Of a stretch of 64,000 nt of DNA, positions 20,203 to 31,234 are shown piece by piece. This DNA comes from Protopterus annectens. Taxonomy: Eukaryota > Chordata > Ceratodontiformes > Protopteridae. Every line of letters starts with the position of its first letter. The stretch's first letter is position 1. The DNA lies in assembly GCF_019279795.1 (NCBI RefSeq), contig NC_056749.1, positions 573,208,855 to 573,272,854 on the forward strand, written 5' to 3'. Both the position numbers and the translations under genes were made by a program. The notes beneath the pieces were generated by a model that saw only the letters and a list, made by a program, of their open reading frames with translations, was not told the origin of the DNA and did not search any database.

Positions 20203-22436
20203 CTGGGAAAAAAATTACACAATGCAACCTTAGTCAATTACAATTATGGTGAAACAGTCAGACTTGTGTAAAAACTCTAACAGATCATGTAATTATGCAA
20301 AAGTACACTTTGTAATGCATAGCCAGAGTTGTGTATACCAATTTGACTTTGCATGCGCTGTATATAACAAGTTGATTGCAATGTGTATTACCAATTATTT
20401 TGGACATAGATGATAAATCCTATACACTGCAGACAGTAATATGGTCATACATCAACCATACAACATTACTCTTTACCAAGCAGAATGATCAAGAGTTGAT
20501 GCAGAGATTATAGCTTACTTTTCTGATATACTATACTGTACCCATTTACACTGCAGTGTGTGCTTGGTGCCTTGAACCATGACAGCATCTGCTTGAAGAA
20601 TTCATCTTGTATAGGACAAGACTCTGTCAGCATAATTTGCTTTTCATGTCATTTACACAAACACTGTTACACACTGCAAAACAATATCTGTCGACACCAC
20701 AGACAAGCATATATCTGCTACATAATTACAGTACTCATGTCAACAATTCATGAACAATCAGATATGTACCAGTGAGTGCATCTCTCTCTCTCTCGCTCTC
20801 CATCTCTTTAAGCAGGTATAACTTAGTTTCCTAGGTCTTCTATTTCAATTAAATTATGGTGTCCAACTCTTTTGTCATTCATTGCACTCTTAGTGTAACC
20901 TGCCCCTTTAAGTTTGTAATAAACTGTGGTCATACTGGGTGCTATAAAATTAATCATGCCTACACAGTATAACTTTATCTTCTTTACATACTATTACACT
21001 AGCCAGATGTGATCTTTGTCAGTATACAGCATTCTATCTTATTTTGCAATGACGCACCGGAACAAGAGATAAACAGTTCGTTGGTGAATTGGCACAGCAG
21101 ACTCTTTCCTGTGCAGTTGGCATATCCCTGCAGCCTTGGCACACACACCAAGTTGGAGGTTGTTCTGACTGACGTTCGGTAATTCCAATGTTCCCCCTCT
21201 CTTGCTCCTCAAGTATCTCTTGTACTAGTGCTGGATTCCTTTTTGCTATAACATTGCACAGATGACGCATTTCATCTGTGGATAGGCCTTGAATTTTGTC
21301 CTGTAAACACACAAGCATTTTCATTAGTTAATCATAAGTAATGTGCCTGTAATAATGTGTTATGCACCTACACAGAACATCTTGGGCACCCATTTTTAAA
21401 AGAATACTGACCTAGCAAATGAAAATATAATTTGCTGTTATCATCAGCATGTCCCTATCTCAGATATACAATTTTTAATATGAAATCATTTGACTAAATA
21501 CGGAAGACGTAATAAGGGGTGTGTGTACCCAAATAGATAGTAATCTCTCCTTTGATAATCACATTGTCAAAGTGGTTAGAAGATGCTTCTTTGTGGGCCC
21601 ATTATTATCACAAAAGGGTTAGCAAAAAGAAGTCATTGTGCCCCTCTGCTCTTCATTCATCAGACACATCATAGGGTACTGCCCCATTTGGAATATATCT
21701 TACAAGACACATGGAAAAGCTGGAAAGACCACAGAAGTACCTCACCAAGAGTATCACTGGCCTCAAACAGATGCCCTATGAAGCTCAACTACAGAAACTA
21801 CCGATGTACTCGGTAGCATACCGACTACTCTGCGGTATTCTCTGATGGACATGTTGCACCTAAAGATAAGCTTATTCCCTCGAGCCACATGCTCTCAGGA
21901 TGTTAACCTCACCACAACAATAAAAATGACGTGCTGGAGTGATAGTTTCCTGTACGAGAGACTTCCCATGCTTTGGAACAAGATTCCAATCTACATTAGG
22001 CAGAGCTCCTCGCTAATAGTCTCGAACAGAAACCTTTTCCAGCAGATGGGCAACAGAAATTTTACCCCGGGGATCACTTCAGTGGGTCTGCTGGACAGAA
22101 GCACAGGGAACTAATCTAAGGGAGTGGCAAAAGACAACACATTCTGGATATGCTTATACATGCCTTCGGGCAGAGAGCCTAGTACCTACCTATGAAGTTA
22201 TGTGCTGCCAAACTCAATCTTGTATGACACTTTACCTGTAAACTCTCACAATACTGTTGTCCTTCATGTGCCATGATGGTAGCTTACTGTTGTTCTCTCA
22301 GACTCCTCTCCCTCATATTTGTTTGCTTTTTAGCACTCTTCCTTCCAGAATTAGGATGCAGTTTTCTTCTTCGGCTTGGCAAACCATCAACCGGTCTCAC
22401 TGTAGGTGCATTCCCACTAGTGTAGTTGGCCTCCAT
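19930..22436 (-). CDS. Gene C: stand-alone P2X7-C-like (zinc-binding) protein, partly resolved
   Basis: At least three exons on the minus strand: 22436-22236, 21300-21058 and 20202-19930. The middle exon carries [12 protein letters not shown] and ERVCCAN, the diagnostic Cys block of the P2X7 cytoplasmic domain. No P2X channel transmembrane or extracellular part is present, so this is not a receptor. An exon is probably missing between 21058 and 20202, where a CPxxDEFF-like peptide is visible near 20600 but frames do not connect cleanly. The first exon has an in-frame TAA (22286-22284) unless translation starts at the downstream ATG (22274). A CR1 fragment sits in the first intron. Gene B follows on the same strand upstream. 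Function unknown. Confidence 0.62.
21058..21300 (-). CDS. Gene C middle exon: Cys-rich P2X7-C-like core
   Basis: Acceptor TGTGTTTACAG, then [17 protein letters not shown], a helical segment with [13 protein letters not shown], and [20 protein letters not shown] possible donor is GTGCGT after CCG at 21058; this boundary is the least certain. Phase 0 matches the upstream exon ending at 22236. Confidence 0.72.
21513..22202 (+). mobile_element. CR1 3'-end fragment in gene C intron 1
   Basis: Plus-strand RT C-terminal region and 3' UTR: AATAGATAGTAATCTCTCC (near the DLGTQ block), [13 protein letters not shown] region, then GGCAGAGAGCCTAGTACC and CTATGAAG. Frames are broken. It lies antisense to gene C. 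Confidence 0.75.
22236..22436 (-). CDS. Gene C first exon, with possible in-frame stop
   Basis: From ATG at 22436 it is a very basic peptide ([17 protein letters not shown]) reaching TAA at 22286-22284, then in the same frame ATG at 22274 and [12 protein letters not shown] to a GTAAAG donor. The shared frame across the TAA suggests either a nonsense mutation (CAA to TAA) or a short upstream ORF preceding the true start. Confidence 0.5.
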
Positions 22437-23205
22437 GGTTATAAACTCTGAGAAATGAATACAGGCAAAAAACAACAGGCAAAGACAGTTTATTAAAAAA
22501 AGTCAAAGTGTATGTCCATCTTTGAGATACAGCACTCATTTACAAACACAACCGTCAAAAAGCAAATCAGCCATGGGTAAATTAATCCATCAATGTTGAA
22601 ATATGAGAGAGTAACAATGATAAAGTACATGATTTCTGCATACCAACCTCTTTACAGTGCTGTTCCAGAGAACATCTACCTACATGTGAATTATTCAGAT
22701 TCTGTTAACATCAGTAAATAGTATAAAACAGTAAAGTCATTGAATGCTCTGATACGCTGCTGCCAACCTCATCATTCACACCCATGCAAAATGCATCATC
22801 AGCAGCTCATTTATACTGTGCACGTACTCTGTATATTAATTAGAAAACTTGACATCACCATTACTGTCATCCTATGCCCCAAAGATCAAATGGTAACCTA
22901 AGTATGAGAAAAAAGAAGCTATGGTGACTTTCAGATTACCGCACATTCCGGTATTCCTTGTTTGGCCACCCACCTGTACTCTAATTCTGCTAAGTTTAGG
23001 TTGTCTTGTAGAAAGGCAACTTTACTCTCATCCACATACAATGTACATACAGAACCCCAATAGAATAACTCAATAACTGCCTGCACCTCACCTGGACATT
23101 GCAGAAATAAGACACATCATGATCACCAAACAAAAGCTAATCACAAACCATGAATACAGTCATGTTCAAATTCTCACTAGCAGAGTCCGAGTACTATCAA
23201 TAAAT
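22437..23205. other. No gene recognised
   Basis: Spacer between gene C and the microsatellite block. No supportable coding sequence on either strand. Confidence 0.45.
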
Positions 23206-23245
23206 GTAGGTATGTGTGTGTGTGTATATGTATGTATGTATGTAT

Positions 23246-23316
<71 letters not shown>

Positions 23317-23392
23317 CACACATATACACCTACACACACACACACAGATATTCATATATAGGCCACGTATTATGTCTAAATATAAGTGTGTA

Positions 23393-23446
<54 letters not shown>
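23206..23446 (+). repeat. Compound microsatellite (TG)n-(ATGT)n-(TA)n-(CA)n
   Basis: TG repeats, TATG repeats and about 25 TA repeats, then CA repeats, then a second TG/TA tract. The TG...TA...CA order is self-complementary, so the block could extrude a hairpin. The apparent open frames here (YIYIYI peptides) are artefacts. Confidence 0.95.
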
Positions 23447-23447
<1 letters not shown>

Positions 23448-23596
23448 TAGGCCAAACACATATCCAGGAATACAAATGAGTCCAGCCAAACATATCAAAG
23501 TCCGACCTCATTGAATGGATAGATTATTGAAGCTCTTGACCTGCAAAATAATGGATTACAAATGAAACTATTAACTGCAACTCCATCACATATTGC

Positions 23597-24010
23597 CTAG
23601 TCAGAGGCGATGTCTGCCACGCATACAAAGGTATGTCAAGCCCATAGGTGTTGGACATGCTCCACTTAAAGAAATATCAATCCCTCCGAGCTACATGCTC
23701 TAGGGAAGTATACCTTGTCTCCACAATAAACTGAACATGCTGGAGGGATAGATTCCTGTCCCAGGGAGTTACCATACTCTCACACAGACTACACATGTAT
23801 GTCAGACTGAGCTACTCATTAGCACTCGTCACGTAGAAACATGACGAAAGCATGTGAGATAGGAAATTTACCTCTGGGATCACTTCTGTGGCTCTGTTAG
23901 ATACGGGCACAGGAAAATTATTTTCTTGGGTGGCAAAAGACAAGGTAAATGTATGAGTAGGCTTATATAGGCCCTAGGGCCAATAGGCTAGTATCTACCT
24001 ATGAACCTAT
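23597..24010 (+). mobile_element. CR1 3'-end fragment, highly diverged
   Basis: Recognisable from TTGCCTAGTCAGAGGCGATG, GGACATGCTCCACTTAAAGA, ACATGCTGGAGGGATAG and the end GGCTAGTATCTACCTATGAACC. All frames broken. Confidence 0.7.
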
Positions 24011-25016
24011 GTCCCGATAGCCACTCCGATGTGGAACAATTTCCTCAAAACGCGAAGTCAGGGGATGGTGACACCACACACCACAACTACATAGACTCAA
24101 TGTGTGATTCCACTACATTGGGTAAAAGGACACAGTGCAATGCCCTGCACATTGGGCTACTTAACCTGTTAAAATCATTAAAATACCTTGACTCTACTGT
24201 ATGACAGCATATCATTCTCTCAATGATTGAGTAGAACCAATGAGTATTTGAAATGATAGAGTAGTAATGCACATACCTGTATAATAAATATGTAAAAATA
24301 TGAATAAAATTAAATACAACTGTATGCAGACAAATCTTTAGACAAAAAAAGAAATTAGTCTTGTCCGACTTCAGTTCCACTACCTCTTAGTTGGACAGGT
24401 CACTGAAAGACAAAATAAGATGGTTAAGTCAAATAAATTTAAATAAGAGTGAAAGTGAGAGGCATTTGCTCCAAGATATGAAAACATTGACCATTGTGTA
24501 CTTCGTAAATGGTTTGCATCAAAATGCTATGGAGGTGACTGTAGCAAACAAAGAAAATTGTTATGTGACTGAAATCTTTGCCAGTTACCAAGGTCAACCA
24601 ATGCAGTTATAACACATGAACTCTACGGCACCATATACTTATCAGTACTCTCCTTTCACTTAGCAAATTAACACTGCATGTATGAGACCCTAATGGTAAT
24701 TAACACTCAAATTCACAAAATAAGTGAACTACCATGGAGTCAGAAATACTGACAAACGGTGCTGTACTGCATATGCAATATCCCAGTGCATTCCTGCTTT
24801 AGAATGACATAAGCATTTTAAAATACAGCTGTAATACAACAAACATTTCATAGAACTTGAGCAGGAGTAAATTACTTGTACTGCACTGCAATGCAATTAT
24901 TGACTAACAGTAATGTAGTAATAGGTGATAAATACATAACTTTCAAGTGACGAAACTGTGATCTGCAGTCTGCTTGCACTTTGAGAAAGCGTGAAATTTC
25001 AATGACCGACTTGGTA
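24011..25016. other. No gene recognised (downstream of gene B)
   Basis: AT-rich. It should contain the 3' UTR of gene B, whose stop is at 25017; no polyadenylation site was assigned. Confidence 0.4.
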
Positions 25017-25305
25017 TCATCTAGAAGAAACCTCATTGTTCTCCACATTCTGTGTTTGTCTCAGAAATCTGGAGTGGTGTTCATCTACCAAATGGCTTGT
25101 GTCTGGGGGTGGATATGTGGCATTCGAGGGCTGTATCTTTCTTGGATCATCATCTGCTAGTCTTGCTCGTTCCTTCAATCTAGTGCAGTCTGTCAGTCGA
25201 TGCAGTAAAATCTTTTTCTTTAATGGTATGAAGTATCTGTATTCTTTCTTCACTTTTTTATGCACCACAGTCCATCGTCCACTTTTATTAAACTTTCTAC
25301 GATAC
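25017..25305 (-). CDS. Gene B exon 12: C-terminal transposase motif
   Basis: Acceptor GTATTATCAG, phase matching exon 11. Contains RRKFNKSGRWTVV, LKKKILLHRL, LADDDPRKIQ, PPPDTSHLV and HHSRF, a hallmark C-terminus of this multicopy transposase-like family. Stop TGA 25019-25017. Confidence 0.78.
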
Positions 25306-25844
25306 CTGATAATACATGAGTGTAAAATTCAACCTACAGTCAAATGCAAGTTACGCAACTTCTACAATTAATGGTTTGTCAACACCATCTGCTATTTAAA
25401 ATCTCAGACACTGCAAATAATGTCAAAACATGATGTGTTGACTCAAGTATATTTACTTTATCAAATTATGATTTTTCATTATTATTTGTCTACAAGTGTA
25501 TTGGAGATGAGGTTGAAACAGGAATGAATAGTTTGAATGTAATAGTTGCCTTCAATATCATAGAATGACTCTTACAAGTAAAACATCTGTTTGTTTTAAG
25601 TGTTACACGTGCACTTGGAGTACAGAGTCAGGAGACAAGATGTGTATTGCACCAAGTAATAGTGTCATGGTTGAAGTTAGCTATTTAATTCATGCTAAAT
25701 TTCAGTCTATCCTTTTGACCATTTTCAGGACTAGTCAATAATGTCAGATACCCGAACTCATGTAGGCATGTACACTAACATCAAAACATAAAAATAGATA
25801 GATATTGTTGTAGATCAGAATTGTGGAGTATTGTGCATTCTTAC

Positions 25845-26009
25845 ACTTGTCTTCCGTCCTTGATACGATGGTATGGACGTCCATGGTGACTGTTGTGGTC
25901 TATGGCAGCCATAAAATTCCGTGCTCGATAAGCAGGAAATGTATATGCCTGACGTTTGGAAGCATATTTTAATATAAGTTGTTGGAACTGTTCTAATTCC
26001 GCAGTTGTT
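25845..26009 (-). CDS. Gene B exon 11
   Basis: Acceptor CCTTTGTGCAG, donor GTAAGA. Encodes TAELEQFQQLILKYASKR and YRARNFMAAIDHN, matching gene A's LEVFHALLCKYCPK and ILDHNENVHR. Frame runs into exon 12 without a stop. Confidence 0.78.
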
Positions 26010-26115
26010 CTGCACAAAGGAATTGATTATAAAAATTAACAAATCAGAATGTTAATGTTAGTTTTCACTGCATTGTGTAAAGCCGCACACGTACACCAAA
26101 GGTCCTTGCCTTTAG

Positions 26116-26329
26116 CTCAAGTAATGCCGTACTTTCTTCACAAATTTAGGATCCAGAAGAATGTCTTTTAATTTTTCATGTGCTCTCGGCTTTCAGGCTC
26201 CAGCCATGGTGCAGTATGCTCTGTGCCAAGACAGTCATGCTGACATCGTCCCAACGGTTGTTCCTCATCTGGATCTCTGTCCCACTCATGCTGGTTTACC
26301 ACATGGTATAAAACACCTCTCCAGCATAT
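26116..26329 (-). pseudogene. Gene B exon 10 with frameshift and lost donor
   Basis: Acceptor GATACGGCAG. The first part encodes WRGVLYHVVNQHEWDRD to WLEPESRE; the match to gene A then continues in another frame (AHEKLKDILLDPKF, VKKVRHYL). The exon would end at TTGAG, followed by CTAAAG where GTAAAG is expected, and the phase (AG plus A) fits exon 11 exactly. So the donor +1 base appears mutated G to C. Confidence 0.7.
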
Positions 26330-27039
26330 CTGCCGTATCAACAAGAAGACAGAAATAAAATTGAGAGACTAGCTCATGTAGATCACGTACATGTAATGTA
26401 CTAAGATCATGCATTTCTATACCATGAAATCTTCCAGGTTGTCCGAATGCTGACAGCAATGCCAGAAGTGATTTACTATTTGCTTGGTCCAGTGGCATAT
26501 AATTCTGCAGCCACGCTGTTGACCTGGCTGTTAGTCAATAACAATAAATATTATATGAGGCACCTATTAAAAAAATGATCTTCTACAAATTAAATATCGT
26601 TGTACACTTTGGATCATATGGGCATTTTTTTTTACATTTGTAGCAATGCATAACGTGCAAAACAAGGCTTACCCAAACATTGGAATAGTTGTAGAAACCT
26701 TAATGAATAATGTTTTAGGTGGTATTAGTGTTTACATACTAATAATTCAGGAGCTGAGGGTGTTTTGCTATGTAATGTTACACATAGGCAGTAAGAGATG
26801 GACAAGACTGCATCAGCTGTCATAGTTCCCTCCCTGTAATCTGCCAGTGCCGCCAAGACTTTTGCAGTCCACCATAGTGGCCATGTTTATAATGAGTTGG
26901 CTCAGACATCGAAAACATTTTCTCCTTGTTGTGAAACCGAACTCATTCACCCATATGTTTACATTACCTTGATGACCTAAAAGCTTATTTAGTCAAAATG
27001 CAGAAGGACAGCTCAAAACAGTTCAGTAAGAACAGTTAC

Positions 27040-27116
27040 CTTGTTGATTCGTTTAGAAAGATTCTTTGCTCCATGCCACATGTCAAAAGAATGACTGACT
27101 GATGCATACTTTGTTC
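27040..27116 (-). CDS. Gene B exon 8
   Basis: Acceptor TCATTTCAG, donor GTAACT. Encodes TKYASVSHSFDMWHGAKNL and SKRINK, parallel to gene A HQFDVWHMTKNLTKK. Confidence 0.8.
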
Positions 27117-27198
27117 CTGAAATGAAAAGACAGGCATTCTACATTGTGTTGTAACATTGAATTTTAACTGCTAATGAGACTGCAGATCTAAGTCTTAC

Positions 27199-27435
27199 TC
27201 ATAGCTTTTGCAATCTGTGGATGGGCATCAGTCACCACTTCATTAATATTGACATGGCAGTCCTGAAAAATTTTCATGCATCTTTCAAAGGCAAAATTCT
27301 CCATTCTTGGTGAAATCAATTTGGTTTCTCTCTTATCAACCACGTGAACAAGTAGAATCTCCTTTGTTTTTTCATCCATGCATGTATATGTGCAGTACTG
27401 AGCACAGTGTCCAGGACTATCCATACGACCATCAC
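27199..27435 (-). CDS. Gene B exon 7: catalytic core
   Basis: Acceptor TTTGTTTCTAG, donor GTAAGA. Encodes DGRMDSPGHCAQYC, DKRETKLISPRMENF and VVTDAHPQI. The first DG and the DAHP acidic residues align with the putative catalytic Asp positions of gene A. Confidence 0.82.
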
Positions 27436-27520
27436 CTAGAAACAAAGGTAATAAGAGTCTTACACATTAGTGTAGTACTTCATAGCACAGTAGGTAGTAA
27501 AAAAATATAATTTTACTCAC

Positions 27521-27803
27521 TCATAATTGTCACATTCATGTGTTTACGCTCCTCCATCATCTGGGCAACCATTTCCTTCCAATAGTCTTCCACAACAGGA
27601 ACTATATACCTTCTCTGTAAACAGTAATAACTATCTTCCCGGAGGACTGATAAACCAAGACACTGGGCTAGTAGTGCAATTTTAGCGTAATTGTTTCCAG
27701 ACATGAAGATTGCTGCCGCTAGCATAAGATCACCTGCATGTAACCCATTCCTTACTGTCTGCTGACTCGACCACTGGTAAGCTTCATGACCATTGCAGCA
27801 TGC
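27521..27803 (-). CDS. Gene B exon 6
   Basis: Acceptor TTCTTTTAG, donor GTGAGT. Encodes ACCNGHEAYQW, MLAAAIFMSGNNYAKIA, LGLSVLREDSYY and RRYIVPVVEDYW, matching gene A's GHEVLHWES to LFPILQHTW. Confidence 0.8.
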
Positions 27804-27892
27804 CTAAAAGAAAGACTTTGTTATTAGTAAGTGCGCAAGTCAATTATTATCACACCAAACAATGTCAGGTACTGTTGCCCTATGACACCAAC

Positions 27893-28187
27893 CAATGATA
27901 GTACGATGCAGGAGCCTTTCATTTTATCTGACAGTGACAAAACTTCTTGACATATGTCACATCTTGGCATAATGCACTTCCTTGCTAGTTGCAGGAGATT
28001 ATTCTTATAGACCAGTAGAACAGTTTCCTTTGACAGTGACTCTGCACGATCTTCTAAATCTATTGACAATAGTGATACACTCGTTGATCCTTCACCTTCC
28101 GTACACTCTGTGTGTGTGTTGTGCAATACAAACTCATCATCACTGTCTTGCATGCTGTGGTCTTGATCCACACACTGAACCGGCAGG
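27893..28187 (-). CDS. Gene B exon 5: acidic linker and Cys block
   Basis: Acceptor CTTTGTGAGCAG. Encodes an Asp/Glu/Ser-rich linker, KNNLLQLARKCIMPRCDIC and GSCIVLSL. The donor GTTGGT is a weak match but restores frame to exon 6 (SL-ACCNGHE). Confidence 0.72.
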
Positions 28188-28322
28188 CTGCTCACAAAGA
28201 TTTCCAGGAAAAGACACAACAGAAGAACAGAAATGGGAAAGGGAAAAAAGTTATTAGAATATACTGTAATCAGTCCAAGACTGTGAGATGAGTAAATGAT
28301 CAGCAATCACTAACAGTAATAC

Positions 28323-28415
28323 CTTTCAAGTGAATCTTCACTACAGGATGAGTTGAAACACGCAGTGTATCCCTGATGCTGATTAGATCTTCGATGAATG
28401 ATGAAATCTGGTCTT
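28323..28415 (-). CDS. Gene B exon 4
   Basis: 93 nt between a TTCCTTCACACAG acceptor and a GTATTA donor, in phase with its neighbours. Encodes a Ser/Arg-rich linker. No domain. Confidence 0.6.
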
Positions 28416-28503
28416 CTGTGTGAAGGAAAAAATAGTTATGTGAATAGGCCGTGAGTATTTGTAAGCAACTAACTGACAGCATTGGCAATGTAATCTGACT
28501 AAC

Positions 28504-28641
28504 CTTGGTGGTGTCGTGCATGCCACAGTTCTGCTAGATTTGCAGTTGCTCACTGCAAGGTGCTGCAAGTCACTGCCACATGGAATGTCTTCTAGTGGAA
28601 CAACATCTGACATGTTGTCATCCTCACCTTCTGCATTGTGC
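28504..28641 (-). CDS. Gene B exon 3
   Basis: Acceptor AACATTTCAG, donor GTTAGT. Encodes an acidic linker (AEGEDDNMSDVVPLED). In phase with exons 2 and 4. Confidence 0.65.
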
Positions 28642-28769
28642 CTGAAATGTTAAACTATGGTCAAAAGAGTGAACAGCAATTGGTATTTGTACACTACTAG
28701 TGCTGTACACAGATGAATAGTTAAGTGTGCATAGTGATTGAAAACTATAGCTTTGTAATGTCAATGTAC

Positions 28770-28907
28770 CTGACGCTGTCACCAAATAAACTTGGTGCGG
28801 TCATTGTGCTTGACGTATTAGCTTGAAATGAGATTGGTGTGGACTGTATAGGTGGCAATGATGACCGGACGCTATCCATCAATGACTGGTAACACTGTTT
28901 GTCATAC
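28770..28907 (-). CDS. Gene B exon 2
   Basis: Acceptor TTGATTGCAG, donor GTACAT. Joins exon 1 inside the Met codon (LLDM-YDKQCYQSLMDSV), which is how the related family continues after its LLD motif. The rest is a Ser/Thr/Pro linker. Confidence 0.7.
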
Positions 28908-29551
28908 CTGCAATCAAGTAGATATACTTACTTTAATACATTGTGTCACAGTAGTCAGTAGCACTTTTAAACTTAACTCTAATTAGATGAATATATATCG
29001 GTAATAGCATGACATAGTAGGATACAGTTTGTACTCTGTTCCTTGGTAGTACAGCAAGTCCAGCTCTTACTTTTTGTCGTACGTCTATCACATCTGCCTA
29101 ATTTTAAATTAGTTTATGTAACATTTAACTTTGAAATCCAACTTGAAACAAAGTCAGTGTTCAGTGTAGACTGGGCAGAAATGCTGCACATGTATGTGTT
29201 GGTAATGTGGTAGGAAATTGGAGTAACCGGAGGACTGGACTTCATGTACTTTGATTCTGATAAAGACTGTATAATGATACCCATCGTATTCATTTCAAAG
29301 TGTTAGCACTTTATGATTAAGCCTAATTCAGAAATAAGCACTATGCATGTTAAGGAATCAACTTGTCTACACGATGCACTGCTGCATGTCTGTAGCAACA
29401 ATCATGACTGTACAATAACAGTGCACTACTGAGATATAAACAGGTATGTACAATGGGATAACTGTTATGTTAAAGTGCCTTTGAGCAGTAGCAATCCTCA
29501 TCTAGTATTAACTAACATGCATATGAGTAATGTGATAAAATAAAAACTTAC

Positions 29552-29775
29552 ATGTCAAGCAGGAAACGAGCCACCTCCTCATGTGATTTGACTTGTAGCT
29601 GCTGTTTAACAGCTGTCCAGCGATCAAATTCGCTCCCAATCGCAATCCGTGTCCTTCCACGTTTAGCATCCAGAGCTTTCTTCAATCTTTCCTGAGCAGA
29701 CAGTGTTATTGACCTTCTCTTTCCACTTGCCTGGTCGTTGTTTGCAGACATGGTTGAATCAAAGTACCGGATCAA
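29552..29775 (-). CDS. Gene B exon 1: N-terminal DNA-binding-like motif
   Basis: Two candidate starts, ATG at 29775 and 29751. Encodes ERLKKALDAKRGRTRIAIG, EFDRWTAVKQQLQVKSHEE and VARFLLD. The (R)xxIGxxFxRW...L...EVAxFLLD pattern recurs at the N-terminus of many uncharacterised fish, coral and mollusc proteins joined to this transposase-like domain. Donor GTAAGT. Confidence 0.72.
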
Positions 29776-31234
29776 TTCGTTACTACTGTGGATAAATATT
29801 GCTGGCCAATGTTAATATACATTATGCAGCCCTGAATGACCCTTTGTTGTTCTTGACCTGCACACTTTATCTGCTAAAGAGCACCATCAATTAATGATAG
29901 TCATGGTTTTGTACACATTGCGTGGAGCCAATCATGACAACAGTAGAGCACTATAAGTTAAGGGTTCCAGTCTACGACACACGAGGTGATAGCTGGATGT
30001 GAGCAGCAATCACACACAACATACATGTTATTACCATGAAATACCCTTTGAAGCTCAGCACCACTAAAATTTCTATGCAATCTGATTAATACATGAATGG
30101 GAAATGACAAACAGGTGACTATCAAAGAAACATGAATATGTCCTGCAGTATACTCAAAAGTCATTGTTAGAGTTAACTAATTACATTGATTTGAAGACCA
30201 AACACCCGTATGCTTGGCGGTTATAATGCACTCTAGTCAATTGCACAGTGATCCGAAAAGTGAGCTCAAAAATTAACATTGCACACAATATGCCACAAGG
30301 TAGCTGATGGTTTGTTAAGTGTAAATGGACAGAAAGCATGGAGATATTGTCATTGAGACGAACAGCCAGACTGACATTAAGCAGAAGTTTGTAAGGTTCT
30401 AGAAATATTAAGTCGGTTGTAGTTTGAGTGTATGTGTATAAGGCGAATGATGGCAGACTTACAGAATGTTATCTTCATAAGGATAAAGCAACTTATTATA
30501 GAATATTCTACACAGATGTCGGCATGAAGGGCACAATGCCAATAGGGATGTCTCGTACTGCGAGATGCATAAAATAATACTTTTTTACCTGGCAGTTACT
30601 GAGGAGCAAATACATACAGTTTTAAATGTAATATATTGGGTAGAGGTCTGGCTTTATAGTCCAGTCTTTGAAAGTTCTTAGGTCTTGGTGATTTGCTAGC
30701 CATCACTTGGATGATGATAGTCAACAACTCTACGGGTATGACAATGACTCAATGTACATGAGAGTATCCCTGCCTCCTTTGATATATTTCATTAACATAG
30801 GTTCTTAGTCTCCATGTATTCTAAGCTACGCCCTAACAGATGACCTCCTTTTGTTGTTCCCTCAAATAAAGGGGGTACTCCAGCTTGTATGCTTTTGATC
30901 TTCAGAAAGCCTAGCAAATCACTGCTGTTGCATGAATGAGACTTATGCAGGCAAGCAGACTGGGTTATTCACCGTTACTAAGCAAACATGAAAGTGCAAA
31001 AGCATGTGGCCATGTAGAGTTTGTGACGGAAAGTGGTAGACATTATACAATTGCTGGAATGTTTCTCTTCTGAAGTGACTCTAACTGGTAAACCAGCCCC
31101 AGAAAATCCCCCCCCCCCGCCTTGCTTGTGCATCCAATACACTGTATTGTTAGGTAGCATGAAACATTAAAGGGTAGCTGTTCACAATCATGCCTCGCAG
31201 GCTTCTAAAGTTTGTAAATGTTTTACGTGATTTC
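29776..31234. other. No gene recognised
   Basis: Upstream region of gene B. AT-rich, with a C-run near 31110. No promoter could be assigned. Confidence 0.4.

Larger units (their letters stand above)
25017..29775 (-). pseudogene. Gene B: multi-exon Kolobok-related transposase gene, decayed
   Basis: At least 12 exons with good splice signals and consistent phase: 29775-29552, 28907-28770, 28641-28504, 28415-28323, 28187-27893, 27803-27521, 27435-27199, 27116-27040, one near 26920-26760 (unresolved), 26329-26116, 26009-25845 and 25305-25017. The protein parallels gene A: a Cys block, SGNNYAKIA, GDGRMDSPGH, DAHPQI, FDMWHGAKNLSK, LYHVVNQHEW, and a C-terminal DDDPRKIQ-PPPDT-RF motif. Unlike gene A it has no THAP domain. 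Its N-terminus is the RTRIAIGSEFDRW-type motif seen in multicopy fish and invertebrate proteins. Two lesions: a frameshift in the 26329-26116 exon and a GT-to-CT change at that exon's donor. It may be a decayed transposon or a recently dead domesticated gene. Confidence 0.78.

Noticed and set aside
21034..21324. P2X7 receptor gene
   Set aside because: Only the cytoplasmic Cys-rich domain is present; no channel transmembrane or extracellular exons in the surrounding DNA.
23214..23450. Open frames of YIYIYI and VCVCVC peptides
   Set aside because: Translated TA/TG microsatellite in several frames; not coding.
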